Of a stretch of DNA of 64,000 nucleotides, positions 15,987 to 24,821 are shown one piece after another. The notes under the pieces are model-generated. The model ran no database searches, was not told the origin of the DNA, and saw nothing but the letters and a program-made list of their open reading frames with translations. The position numbers and the translations under genes were made by a program. This DNA comes from WHSW01 sp963842795 (GTDB lineage Bacteria > Actinomycetota > Thermoleophilia > Solirubrobacterales > 70-9). Numbering within the stretch: position 1 is the first letter of the stretch; each line of letters starts with the position of its first letter. The stretch is from NCBI GenBank assembly GCA_963842795.1, contig CAWJHV010000007.1:28166-92165 (forward strand), written 5' to 3'.

Positions 15987-16081
15987 GACGGCCTCAGGGT
16001 CGACTCGAGCATGTGCTGCTTCGCGCGGAAGCTGAACGCCCCGTCCTTGAGCACCTTGGCATCGTGGAGGCCTCGCGCCAT
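15983..16081 (-). CDS. Possible 32-residue ORF coupled to the MFS gene
   Basis: ATG at 16081 to TGA at 15983-15985 encodes 32 residues (starts MARGLHDAKVLKDGAF, ends STLRPS). Its stop overlaps the GTG start of the transporter in GTGA, the usual geometry of coupled genes. No clear ribosome site precedes it and no family is recognised. It may be a leader peptide, the tail of a lost upstream gene, or chance. Confidence 0.25.
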   Translation of the reverse strand: MARGLHDAKVLKDGAFSFRAKQHMLESTLRPS

Positions 16082-16288
16082 AGCTTTACACGCGCTACAG
16101 AGCCTTCACCCCTGACGCGACATGCGAGCAGTATCTCGCAACGTGAGGCGGGCCCGTTTCCGTATCCGCCTGACGCGCCTCGGAGTCCGCCCCGACCCGG
16201 GGCGCCTCGTCGCCCGATACCGTCGGGGCCAGGTTTGGGCGACTCCTGTCAGCGCTATTTATCACCAGAGGTGAAGGCGTGAAATGCA
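15987..16288. other. Intergenic region between divergent MFS and SDR genes
   Basis: 302 bp between the divergent starts. Apart from the 32-codon frame there is no convincing coding sequence. It should hold both promoters; no clear operator palindrome was seen. An AT-richer patch (attta, 16257-16261) with purine-rich gaggtgaag follows shortly before the SDR start. Confidence 0.5.
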
Positions 16289-17077
16289 GTGGATGAATCT
16301 TCGAGGGCACTAGAGGGCAGGAACGCCTTGGTGATCGGCGGTGGTGGCGAAGGCATCGGCCGCGCGATCACCCGGGCGCTCGCCGCCGCCGGCGCCGCCG
16401 TTGCGGTTGGTGACGTCGATCAGGAACGTGCAGCCGAAGCGGCTGCCGAAGTCGCTGCAACGGGTACAAGGGCTCTCGGCCTCACGGGTGACGTGAGATC
16501 GCGGGAGGAGATCGACGCCTTCGTGACTGATGCAGCCGAGGGGCTTGGCGGCCTTGACGTCCTTGTGACCGTCGTCGGCGGGCAGGTGGTCTTCGTTCCG
16601 GCGACTCCGCTGCACGAGACGACCGATGAAGACTGGGATCTGATGTTCGACCTCAACCTTCGCTATGTGGCTTGGGCGGTCCGAGCCGCGCTGCGCGTGT
16701 TCTTGGCGCAGGCCCGTGGCGGGACGATCGTGAGCGTCGGCTCGATCGCCGGCGGGACGGCCAGTCCGACGCAGGCGGCCTACGGCGCGGCCAAGGCCGG
16801 CCTGGCCAGTTTGGCCCGATCCGTCGCTGCCGAGTACAGCCGACAGGACATCCGCATGAACCTCGTCACCTGCGGCCCGATTGCGACTCCAGCCCTGGGC
16901 ACAGTGCAGACCGGTGGGGGACCGGATTGGATCCCGATGGGTCGCTCGGGTGAATCGCGCGAGGTCGCCGACGCAGCGGTATTCCTCGCCTCTCCGCTTT
17001 CGTCGTATATCTCCGGCCAGAGCCTGGTCGTCGATGGCGGTGCAACGGCTGTGGGTCCATTCCCGATTCGAAGGTGA
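16289..17077 (+). CDS. Short-chain dehydrogenase/reductase (FabG-like)
   Basis: 262 residues: cofactor loop GGGGEGIGRAITRAL, acidic D after beta-2 (VGDVDQERA), which points to NAD(H), then DVRSREE, VGSIAGG and the catalytic YGAAK. The C-terminus has the classical SGQSLVVDGGATAVGP. The start is GTG 16289. It shows the usual FabG-like classical SDR layout. Substrate unknown. It stands alone, with the lipase gene 54 bp downstream on the same strand. Confidence 0.85.
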   Translation: MDESSRALEGRNALVIGGGGEGIGRAITRALAAAGAAVAVGDVDQERAAEAAAEVAATGTRALGLTGDVRSREEIDAFVTDAAEGLGGLDVLVTVVGGQVVFVPATPLHETTDEDWDLMFDLNLRYVAWAVRAALRVFLAQARGGTIVSVGSIAGGTASPTQAAYGAAKAGLASLARSVAAEYSRQDIRMNLVTCGPIATPALGTVQTGGGPDWIPMGRSGESREVADAAVFLASPLSSYISGQSLVVDGGATAVGPFPIRR

Positions 17078-17131
17078 TGCGAACCTGCGCGCTGCCTGGG
17101 AGCGGCTGCGAGTATGCGCTCGGTGGGAGCG

Positions 17132-18376
17132 ATGAGGACCGATCGTTGGGGGAGGGCGGCCGCGCTCGCCTTCGTGTTCGCGCTGACCTCCAGTGCCGCG
17201 GCGCACGCGGCGATGCCGCCGCCCGGCCAGGATCCGTTCTATGACGTTCCGCCGAAGCTCGGGCAGGTGCCGAACGGCAAGATCCTCAGGTCGCGGCCGA
17301 TCGACGCGTCGGCGGCGGGAGTGGTGCCGCTGCAGGCGAGCGCGTGGCAGCTGCAGTTCAAGTCGCTGGATGCCCACGACCGACCGACGGCCATGGTCAC
17401 GACCGTCCTCGTCCCCGACCTGCCGTGGACCGGGCCGGGGCAGAGGCCGATCGTCTCCTACCAGGTCGCCGAGGACTCGGCCGACTCGAAGTGCGCGGTC
17501 TCCTATGCGCTGAGCGGCGGCATCGACGCGTTGCGGACGCAATCGAACGCGGCGACCGAGACGCCGAACCTGGAGCTGCCGCTGAGCCGTGGCTGGGCCG
17601 TCGTTGCCCCGGACTACCAGGGCCCGCACTCGGCCTTCCTGGCGGCGCCCGAGGAGGCGCATGGCGTGCTGGACAGCCTCAAAGCCGCGGTCGCGTTCAA
17701 GCCGGCGGGCTTCACCCGCAGGACGCCGATCGGCATGTGGGGCTACTCGGGCGGCGGCTACGCGACGGGCGTGGCGGCGCTCTTTCAGCCCACGTACGCG
17801 CCGGAGCTCAACATTGTCGGCGCCGCCATGGGCGCGCCCGCCGTGAGCGTGCGAGCGGAGATCGACGCGTTCAGCGGCACCTTCGCCGGCGGCGCGATCG
17901 CGATGGGCATCGCCGCGCTCAAGCGCGCCTACCCGGAGGTGCGGCTGGGCCGGTACCTGAGCGACGCCGGGCGGGCCGCGGTCGCGGCCAGCGCACACGA
18001 CTGTCTCGTCGAGGCCGCGCAACGCCACCCGTTCCTCTCAATCGAGGACTTGCAGGCGCGGCCGGGCATCCTCGACGAGCCGAAGCTCGCCGGCTTCCTG
18101 CGGTCCATCAGCCCGCGCTACATGCGCGGCCACCCTGAGGTTCCCGTCTTTCACTACCACGACGCGACCGACGAGTTCGCGCCGCTCGGCCCCGCGCTCA
18201 CGACGATGAGACGCTGGTGTCGGCGTGGCTCAACCGTGGACGTCCACGTCGAGCCTGTCGGCGAGCACATCGCCTATCTGGCTGTGGGAGCACCGCTTGC
18301 GGTCGACTACCTGGCGGACCGCTTCGCGGGCACGCCCGCGCCGAACGGCTGTGGCAGCCCGCCCTTGACCGACTGA
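17132..18376 (+). CDS. Secretory lipase/esterase (LIP family)
   Basis: 414 residues from ATG 17132 (an ATG at 17114 adds six). The signal peptide is RWGRAAALAFVFALTSSAAAHA. The mature protein matches the secretory lipase family known from Candida and actinobacteria: PNGKILRSRPI, GWAVVAPDYQGPHSAF, and the nucleophile elbow WGYSGGGYAT. The likely acid and base lie in HDATDEFAPLG and GEHIAYL. Cys pairs near residues 125, 290 and at the C-terminus may form disulfides. It acts outside the cell on acylglycerols or other esters. Confidence 0.85.
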   Translation: MRTDRWGRAAALAFVFALTSSAAAHAAMPPPGQDPFYDVPPKLGQVPNGKILRSRPIDASAAGVVPLQASAWQLQFKSLDAHDRPTAMVTTVLVPDLPWTGPGQRPIVSYQVAEDSADSKCAVSYALSGGIDALRTQSNAATETPNLELPLSRGWAVVAPDYQGPHSAFLAAPEEAHGVLDSLKAAVAFKPAGFTRRTPIGMWGYSGGGYATGVAALFQPTYAPELNIVGAAMGAPAVSVRAEIDAFSGTFAGGAIAMGIAALKRAYPEVRLGRYLSDAGRAAVAASAHDCLVEAAQRHPFLSIEDLQARPGILDEPKLAGFLRSISPRYMRGHPEVPVFHYHDATDEFAPLGPALTTMRRWCRRGSTVDVHVEPVGEHIAYLAVGAPLAVDYLADRFAGTPAPNGCGSPPLTD

Positions 18377-18411
18377 CGACCGCATAGCCGCAGGTCACAG
18401 CGAGCCGGCGG

Positions 18412-19068
18412 CTACGGCGCGAGGCAGAGCACGAACGCGTTCAGGCTCTGGGCGGCGGCGCCACCGTTCTCGCCTTCGACGGCCCAGCCGATCGGCTCGT
18501 CGGTTGCGCCGACGGTCGGGAACGAGGCCTTGAGCCAGAGGTTCTGCGCGGTACCGCTCACGATGCCCCAGTTCCCCCCGCCGGAGATCGCGCGCTCGCC
18601 GGGGAGGCACGCCGCGAACGCGGAACCGGCGGCGCCCGGGTTTACGGTGGTGGTGGATGCGCTGAGGCGCCGGGTCACCGTCCCGAGTTGCGCCGTCCCG
18701 ACAGCCCCGCCGGCGATCTTCGGCGTGGACACGGCACCGTCCGCGATCAGCGGATTCGGGTAGCTGCCGGCGAGATCGCCGGCGGCGGGGCCGGTCGGCG
18801 GTCCGCCCGGCCGGCCGACGTCGAGCGTCGACTCGTTGATCTGGGCGCCCGTGATGGTGTCGCCGCGGAAGCGATCGCCCTTCAGGTTGGCCTGCTTGAT
18901 GTTGCGGTTCTTGATCGCCTGCTTGGCGATGTCCTTGGAGCCCTGGACGACGGGCGCCCGCGCCGCCAGCGCGGTGCCGCCCGCGACGACGAGAAACACG
19001 GCGAGCGTGGACATCACGTTCGAATAGTTGAACCGGCGACGACTGCCGCCCCCTTCGTGCTGGTGCAT
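18412..19068 (-). CDS. Surface fibre-like protein, N-terminally anchored (paralogue of 61374-62096)
   Basis: 218 residues. The start is ATG 19068, preceded by GGGGAGAG at good distance. The layout is a short cytoplasmic part with basic RRRFNYSNVMST, one membrane span (AVFLVVAGGTALAA), a low-complexity stalk of short degenerate repeats (AIKNRNIKQANLKG, ADGAVSTPKIAGGAVGTAQLG) and a C-terminal head. In the head CLPGERAISGGGNWG and a final FVLCLAP give one Cys pair. The same plan, including the Cys spacing logic, is seen in the protein at 61374. I know this N-terminal motif from many Solirubrobacterales proteins of unknown function. Likely exposed on the cell surface. Confidence 0.7.
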   Translation of the reverse strand: MHQHEGGGSRRRFNYSNVMSTLAVFLVVAGGTALAARAPVVQGSKDIAKQAIKNRNIKQANLKGDRFRGDTITGAQINESTLDVGRPGGPPTGPAAGDLAGSYPNPLIADGAVSTPKIAGGAVGTAQLGTVTRRLSASTTTVNPGAAGSAFAACLPGERAISGGGNWGIVSGTAQNLWLKASFPTVGATDEPIGWAVEGENGGAAAQSLNAFVLCLAP

Positions 19069-19180
19069 CGAGCACTCTCCCCTGATCGACGACAACCGCT
19101 CCGGGCGCGGCCAGAGTACCCCCAGCCCCGGCGTCGACGACCTGCCTCGAGCGCTGCGAAGCTATGGGCCGGTTCCGAGC

Positions 19181-20395
19181 ATGCGCGTCCTCTTCACCAC
19201 TCGCGGAAGCTCCGGCCACGTCGGACCGCTGGCTCCTTTCGCGCACGCCTGCCTGCGCGCCGGACACGATGTCCTCGTCGCGGCGCAGCGCCAGTTCGAG
19301 CCGAACATCGAACGCGCCGGGCTTCCGTTCGCGCCGGTCGATGAACCCGCGCGCGACGAGTGGATGCCCTTGATGGAGCAGTTCGCCGCGCTGGACATCG
19401 ACACCGCGAACGGGGTGATGATCAGCGAGTTCTTCGCCGGCCTGGATCTCCGCGCCGAGCTGCCCGCGCTGCGCGAGATCATCGAGTCCCGGCGCCCCGA
19501 TGTGATTGTCCGAGAGAGCTGGGAGTTCGGGTCGACCCTCGTCGCCGAGCTCTACGGGATTCCCATTGTCCGCGTCGCGCTGGGGCTCGCCGAGATGGAG
19601 GAGCTGACGATCAAGCTGGCCGCGCCGGAGGTCGACAAGGCTCGCGCGCACCTGGACCTGCCGCGCGACCCGGCCGGCGAGCGGCTTGCCGCCGCGCCGA
19701 TCCTGACAACGATCCCTCAGGAGCTCGAAGACCCGGCGGTGAGGCCGCCGGGGCGAACCAGCCGCTTCCGGTTCGAGGTCGGTGCCGGTGCGGAGGAGCT
19801 ACCGGAGTGGTGGCGGGGCAACGAGGATCCGCTCGTCTATCTGACCTTCGGCTCGGTCGCCGCCGGCGCGCATCTGCCCTACTACCCGGCGCTCTACCGC
19901 TCGGCGATCGAAGCGCTCGCGCCGCTTGCGGTTCGACTTCTCGTCACGGTCGGTGACGCCGAGCGCGCGCTCGAGGAGCTGGGGGAGGTACCGCCCAACG
20001 TCCACGTGGAGACCTGGGTGAGCCATGACGACATGGCGCGAAGCGCGGACGTGATCGTCTGCCACGGCGGCTTCGGGAGCACGCTGGGCGCGCTTGCGCA
20101 CAGCACGCCGCTCGTCGTATTGCCGCTGTTCAGCGGCGATCAATGGCTGAACGGCGACGCAGTTGCCCGTGTCGGCGCCGGCATCATGGTCGCCGACGAC
20201 CGAACCGCCCGCAACGTCCTCGAGCTGCCCGCCACCGAGACGGTGGGCGAGCTCGCCGGCGCCGTCGAATCGGTGATCGGCGATGCGACCTATCGACGCG
20301 AGGCGGGCCGGATCGCGGCTTCCATGCGTGCCCTGCCGCCGGTCGACGAGTCGGTGCAGTTGCTCGAGCGAATCGCAGCCGGCACTGCGACATGA
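19181..20395 (+). CDS. GT1-family glycosyltransferase (macrolide/glycopeptide type)
   Basis: 404 residues from ATG 19181, where the conserved MRVLFTTRGSSGHVGPL begins; the frame is open further upstream. GT-B fold: N-terminal half with AGHDVLVAAQ, C-terminal half with VYLTFGSVAAGAHLPYYP, ETWVSHDDMARSADVIVCHG and GGFGSTLGALAHSTPLV. Resembles erythronolide/glycopeptide glycosyltransferases and other MGT enzymes, but no polyketide or peptide synthetase lies nearby. It shares the fold, not close sequence, with the GT at 11971. Confidence 0.87.
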   Translation: MRVLFTTRGSSGHVGPLAPFAHACLRAGHDVLVAAQRQFEPNIERAGLPFAPVDEPARDEWMPLMEQFAALDIDTANGVMISEFFAGLDLRAELPALREIIESRRPDVIVRESWEFGSTLVAELYGIPIVRVALGLAEMEELTIKLAAPEVDKARAHLDLPRDPAGERLAAAPILTTIPQELEDPAVRPPGRTSRFRFEVGAGAEELPEWWRGNEDPLVYLTFGSVAAGAHLPYYPALYRSAIEALAPLAVRLLVTVGDAERALEELGEVPPNVHVETWVSHDDMARSADVIVCHGGFGSTLGALAHSTPLVVLPLFSGDQWLNGDAVARVGAGIMVADDRTARNVLELPATETVGELAGAVESVIGDATYRREAGRIAASMRALPPVDESVQLLERIAAGTAT

Positions 20396-20482
20396 GCGGC
20401 CATCGGCGAGGCGTTTGGCGCCGCCCCGGTTTGCGTATAGGTTGGGTCCGACGCAGAACCTGGTCTCGTAAAGGGGAGAGAT

Positions 20483-23400
20483 ATGGTCCGCAGACTCAAG
20501 GACCGGCTGACGTTCGCGAGTGTCGTCTCGGCCACGGTGCTCCTTGTCGCACTGGCTGGGGGCACCGCCTACGGCGACCCGAGCAGCACGCAGGACGGAC
20601 CCTCCGTCGATGACTTCTCGGGCTACATCGGACTAGCCGAGCCGGGCATGAGCCTGGCCGCCCCGGCCAGGGACCGCGTGGGTGACCGCAAGGCCGAGGG
20701 CCTCGGCCCGGTCGGGGAGCGTACGTCGGAGACCCCCGACGTCCCGGGTGAGCCCGTCGAGGACGAGCCCGGTTCGTCGAGCCTCGAGGAGAGCCCTGCG
20801 CCGGTGGGTGACTCCCCCGCCCGTCTGCGTGCTGTCGTTCAGAACCACGGGTCCGCACGGGTCATCGTCACCATGAAGCAGGATGTGGCCGTCGAGGCCG
20901 ACCTGACCAGTCGGCAGGTCAGGCGGCAACGGGCCGCGATCGCGGCCCGGTTGGACTCCCTCGACCGGATCCTCGCGGGCACGACCTCGAGAGTCGTCAC
21001 CGAGTTCACCGTCGTCCCGGCGGCTGTGGCCGTCGTAGACGCCGAAGGCCTCGAGTCACTGTTGGCCGCCCCGACGGTGGCGGCGCTGACGCTCGACCGG
21101 GAGGCGCCCATGGCCCTCGACGTGTCGACGGGCATCATCGACTCGGACCTGCTCAACACCGCCGGCGACCTTGGCAACAACTTCGAGGGCAGCACCACCG
21201 GGCCCTACGAGGTAGCGATCCTGGACTCGGGCGTCGACAACCAGCACAACGCCTTCACGGGTCGGATCGTGGCGCAGGCCTGCTTCTCGGCCACGTCCTT
21301 CTGCCCTAACGGCGGTACGTCGCAGATCGGGGGCGCTGCAGGCGACAACTGCACGTACTCGACGCAGTGCGACCACGGCACGCACGTCGGCGGCATCGCC
21401 GCCGGTTCGAGCTTCACGGGCGGGCACGAGGGCGTCGCCCGGGGCGCGCGGCTCGTGGCCGTCCAGATCGGGCACCAGTCGACCTCGTGTGGTGCCGGGG
21501 AGGCAAACCCCTGCTGGCGTTACTTCTTCAGCGACCTCGACCTCGCCCTCCAGCACGTCCTCGACCTCCGCAACGGAGGGCGCAACATCGCCGCGATCAA
21601 CCTGAGTCTGGGTGGCCCGCTGCACACCACGGAGGCCAACTGCGGCTCTGCCTTCCCGAACACGCAGACCTTGGCGTCCAACCTGCAGGCTGCCGGCGTC
21701 GCGGTCGTCGCGGCTGCAGGCAACGACGGTTCCGGAACCAGCGTGAGCTATCCGGGCTGCCTGCCGAGCACGTTCACCGTGGCGGCAACGGACGACAGCG
21801 ACATCCCGGCAGGGTTCAGCAACAACAACGCCATCACCGACTGGTGGGCGCCCGGCGTCGGCATCGATGCGCCTGTCACCAGCGGGCCGGACGCCCACGG
21901 GTCGAAGTCGGGTACGTCGATGGCCACGCCGCATGTCGTGGGCGCGATGGCGCTCCTGCGTGAGTGCGTGGACGGCAACGGGGTTCCGCAGACGGTCGCT
22001 GCCGCGGCTTCGGACCTGTCTACGACGGGTGTGGCGATCACCCACGACGGCGTGACCCGCCCACGCATCAACGTCCTCGACGCCGCGACGCAGAACGTGA
22101 ACAACAACGACTTCGCCTCCCCGGAGACCCTCCCGGCCAGCCCGGCGGCGGGGGGGTTCAACGACTTCGACTTCACCGTGTGCTCGGACACCGAGCCAGG
22201 TGAGCCCGGGCCGTTCAGCATCGACAACGGCATCTGGTACAGCTGGACGCCTGCGGTAACCGGCACCGCGACGATCTCGACCGAGGACAACGGTGGCAAC
22301 GTCACCACCTTCGACACGACGTTGGCTGTCTACACCGGCAACACGCTGGGAAGCCTCCAGCTCCATGCGTTCGACGACGATGCGGGCACCGGTGTGAGGA
22401 GCCTCGTCGTGGTTCCGGTCCAGGGTGGTACGACCTACCGGATCAAGGTCGACGGGTTCGCGGCGGCGAACGGGTTGCTCAACCTGCACCTCGAGAACGG
22501 TCCTGCGCCGACGTGTGGGGGAGTGACGGCCACCCTCGTCGGCGGCGTCAGCGGGGACGTCATCAATGGCACGGCCGGCAACGACGTGGTCGTGTCGGGG
22601 GCCGGTAACGACACCATCAACACCGGCGACGGAGACGACCGGGTCTGCTCAGAGGCCGGGGCCGATGAGGTCAATACCGGGAACGGCAGCGACTTCGTCC
22701 TCGCCGGTCCGGACGCGGACACGGTTCGTGGCCAGGGAGATAACGACACCCTCGTCGGCAACGCCGGTGGTGGTGATACGAACGACGTCGGTGACACGAT
22801 CGTGGGCGGCACGGGAAACGACTTCCTCGACGGGTGGGTCGGTGACGACGTGCTCGTCGGTGGACTTGGCGACGACCAGCTGAGGGGCGAGGCCGGTGTC
22901 GACGTGGTCTCCTACGCCGGTTCGGCCGCCGGTGTGACGGCGGACCTGACCGCCAACACGGCGACAGGTGAGGGCAGCGACACCTTCGTGCTGGTCGAGA
23001 ACCTGACCGGGTCCGCGTTTGTGGACCGCTTCGACGGGAGCGCCGGCCCGAACGTGTTCATCGGTGGGGAGGGCAACGACGCACTCAACGGACTGGCAGG
23101 CGTTGACACCGTAGCCGGTGGTCCGGGCAACGACAGCGTCAACGGACAGGGCGGCCCCGACACGGTGGGCGGTGGCCCGGGCGACGACACGCTGGTCGGT
23201 CGTGACGGAAACGACTCGTTCGAGGGCGGTCCGGACATCGACGTGGTGGTCTTCGAAAACTCGCCGGCGGGGGTGAAGGTCGACTTGGCCGCCGGCACCG
23301 CTGTCGGCGAGGGCACGGACTCGGTGTCAACGATCGAGAACGCGATCGGGTCGGACTTCATCGACGTCCTGAAGGGCACCGCGGTCAGGAACGTGTTCTT

Positions 23401-23578
23401 CGGTGGTTTGAGCAGGGACACCTTCGTGGGCCGGGACGGCAACGACCGAATCTTCGGTGAGCAAGGTCCCGACCGGCTGTTCGGCAACGACGGCGCGGAC
23501 CTCCTCAACGGCGGGACCCAGATCGACGCCTGCGAAGGAGGCGCGGGAGCGGACACCCTGGTTGGGTGCGAGAACTGA
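20483..23578 (+). CDS. Secreted S8 subtilase with PPC-like domain and RTX calcium repeats
   Basis: 1031 residues, preceded by a strong AAGGGGAGAG site. Signal peptide (FASVVSATVLLVALAGGTAYG), inhibitor-like propeptide to about residue 220, then the peptidase S8 domain. Catalytic Asp is in VAILDSGVD (~248), His in CDHGTHVGG (~298) and Ser in SGTSMATPH (~478). A beta-sandwich region (about 535-675, GIWYSWTPAVTGTATIST) resembles bacterial pre-peptidase C-terminal domains. The last ~350 residues carry many GGxGxDxL-type nonapeptides (GGTGNDFLDG, GGPGDDTLVG), expected to fold as a calcium beta-roll. It is probably an extracellular or surface-held protease. RTX repeats suggest Ca-triggered folding after export; no type I secretion genes are near. 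Confidence 0.9.
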   Translation: MVRRLKDRLTFASVVSATVLLVALAGGTAYGDPSSTQDGPSVDDFSGYIGLAEPGMSLAAPARDRVGDRKAEGLGPVGERTSETPDVPGEPVEDEPGSSSLEESPAPVGDSPARLRAVVQNHGSARVIVTMKQDVAVEADLTSRQVRRQRAAIAARLDSLDRILAGTTSRVVTEFTVVPAAVAVVDAEGLESLLAAPTVAALTLDREAPMALDVSTGIIDSDLLNTAGDLGNNFEGSTTGPYEVAILDSGVDNQHNAFTGRIVAQACFSATSFCPNGGTSQIGGAAGDNCTYSTQCDHGTHVGGIAAGSSFTGGHEGVARGARLVAVQIGHQSTSCGAGEANPCWRYFFSDLDLALQHVLDLRNGGRNIAAINLSLGGPLHTTEANCGSAFPNTQTLASNLQAAGVAVVAAAGNDGSGTSVSYPGCLPSTFTVAATDDSDIPAGFSNNNAITDWWAPGVGIDAPVTSGPDAHGSKSGTSMATPHVVGAMALLRECVDGNGVPQTVAAAASDLSTTGVAITHDGVTRPRINVLDAATQNVNNNDFASPETLPASPAAGGFNDFDFTVCSDTEPGEPGPFSIDNGIWYSWTPAVTGTATISTEDNGGNVTTFDTTLAVYTGNTLGSLQLHAFDDDAGTGVRSLVVVPVQGGTTYRIKVDGFAAANGLLNLHLENGPAPTCGGVTATLVGGVSGDVINGTAGNDVVVSGAGNDTINTGDGDDRVCSEAGADEVNTGNGSDFVLAGPDADTVRGQGDNDTLVGNAGGGDTNDVGDTIVGGTGNDFLDGWVGDDVLVGGLGDDQLRGEAGVDVVSYAGSAAGVTADLTANTATGEGSDTFVLVENLTGSAFVDRFDGSAGPNVFIGGEGNDALNGLAGVDTVAGGPGNDSVNGQGGPDTVGGGPGDDTLVGRDGNDSFEGGPDIDVVVFENSPAGVKVDLAAGTAVGEGTDSVSTIENAIGSDFIDVLKGTAVRNVFFGGLSRDTFVGRDGNDRIFGEQGPDRLFGNDGADLLNGGTQIDACEGGAGADTLVGCEN

Positions 23579-23690
23579 CGGCAGCCGCATAGGGCCATCC
23601 CCACCGCGGTGGCCACGGGCGGGCTAGTGAGGTCGCTTGGCGCCGGGACGGCAGTCGGACCTCGCGCCCTGCTAGAAGTCACGCCGAGGC

Positions 23691-24821
23691 ATGGATCCGC
23701 CACCCGCCGTCCACTCCCGCGTCGATCGGATCGCAGTCCTCGGTCTTGGCAATGTCGGGCGGCTGATCGCCGACATGCTTGTGGAACGTGGCTTCGAGGT
23801 GCGGGGGGTCGACGCCGACGAGAGCAGGGCGGACGGTGAGCACGCGTCGGCTATGGACGTCACGGATGCTGCGGCGCTCGAGGAGCTCTTCGCGGGCGTC
23901 GACGCGGTCATCTCATGCCTGCCCTACTACCTGAACAGCGTGGTTGTCACGGCGGCGCATTCTGCCGGGGTGCACTACGTGGACCTGTCCGAAGACGTCC
24001 CTACCTCGCGCACCATCAGGCAGCTCGCAAAGAGCTCGAACACGGTCTGGATGCCGTGCTGCGGTCTCGCCCCGGGGTTCATCTGCATCGTCGGCGGTGC
24101 GCTTGCGGCCAGCCTCGAGGCCGTCGACCGGATCGAGCTACGCGTCGGCGCCCTTCCGCGTAGCCCGAACAACGCGGCCGGCTATGCGTGCAACTGGTCT
24201 TCTGCCGGGCTCGTCAACGAGTATCTGAACGACAGCGAGCAGCTGCGCGGCGGCGAGCTCGTGAGCGTGCCGTCGCTCTCGGATCCGGAGACGATCGTAA
24301 TCGACGGGGCGCCCTACGAGGCGTTCACCACCTCGGGCGGCCTCGGGACGATGTGCGAAACGTTCGCCGGACGCGTCGACCGCCTCGACTACAAGACGAT
24401 CCGGTATCCCGGTCACTGCCGGCTCATGCGGTTCATGCTGCAGGAGCTCGGCCTTGCCCGGCAGCGAGAGGAGGCGATGCGGCTCCTCGAGGACGCCTAC
24501 CCGCCGGTCCGGGACGATCTGGTGATCGTCCACGCGGCGGCCGATGGAAAGGGCGGGGGGCGGCGGGCCCGCGAGGAGTTCGTCCGCGTGTACCGCCCGC
24601 GGATCGTCGCCGGCGCCACCCGGACGGCAATCGCATGGACGACGGCCGCGGGGGCGGTCGGGATGGTCGAGTTGCTTGCCGAGGGCTCGCTGCCGGACTC
24701 GGGCTTCGTCCGCCAGGAGGACGTGTCGCTCGACGCGTTCCTCGCCACCTCGGCAGGTCAGATGCTCGCGCGCGAGCCCTCCGCGGAGGTGGGCGACGAG
24801 GTCCTGCTGCCGCTCACTTGA
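23691..24821 (+). CDS. L-lysine 6-dehydrogenase / saccharopine dehydrogenase family
   Basis: 376 residues: Rossmann motif VLGLGNVGRLIADML, SCLPYYLN, VHYVDLSED, CGLAPGF, then AFTTSGGLGTM and RLDYKTIRYPGH. These last two blocks are close to those of bacterial L-lysine 6-dehydrogenase as I remember it (Geobacillus enzyme), a member of the saccharopine dehydrogenase fold. Either enzyme yields alpha-aminoadipate semialdehyde, using NAD(P)+, from lysine directly or from saccharopine. The convergent neighbours (AASA dehydrogenase and a 2-oxoacid dehydrogenase E1) fit lysine breakdown. The 3' end overlaps the E1 gene by 64 bp. Which of the two substrates is used is open. Confidence 0.78.
   Translation: MDPPPAVHSRVDRIAVLGLGNVGRLIADMLVERGFEVRGVDADESRADGEHASAMDVTDAAALEELFAGVDAVISCLPYYLNSVVVTAAHSAGVHYVDLSEDVPTSRTIRQLAKSSNTVWMPCCGLAPGFICIVGGALAASLEAVDRIELRVGALPRSPNNAAGYACNWSSAGLVNEYLNDSEQLRGGELVSVPSLSDPETIVIDGAPYEAFTTSGGLGTMCETFAGRVDRLDYKTIRYPGHCRLMRFMLQELGLARQREEAMRLLEDAYPPVRDDLVIVHAAADGKGGGRRAREEFVRVYRPRIVAGATRTAIAWTTAAGAVGMVELLAEGSLPDSGFVRQEDVSLDAFLATSAGQMLAREPSAEVGDEVLLPLT

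Noticed and set aside
22540..23578. Regularly spaced short repeats resembling a CRISPR array
   Set aside because: They are the coding repeats of the RTX calcium-binding tail; period and sequence follow the GGxGxDxL peptide pattern and there are no unique spacers or cas genes.
23599..23620. Palindrome ccaccgcggtgg after the protease gene as terminator or operator
   Set aside because: Only 12 bp without loop or T-run in GC-rich DNA; it could easily be chance.
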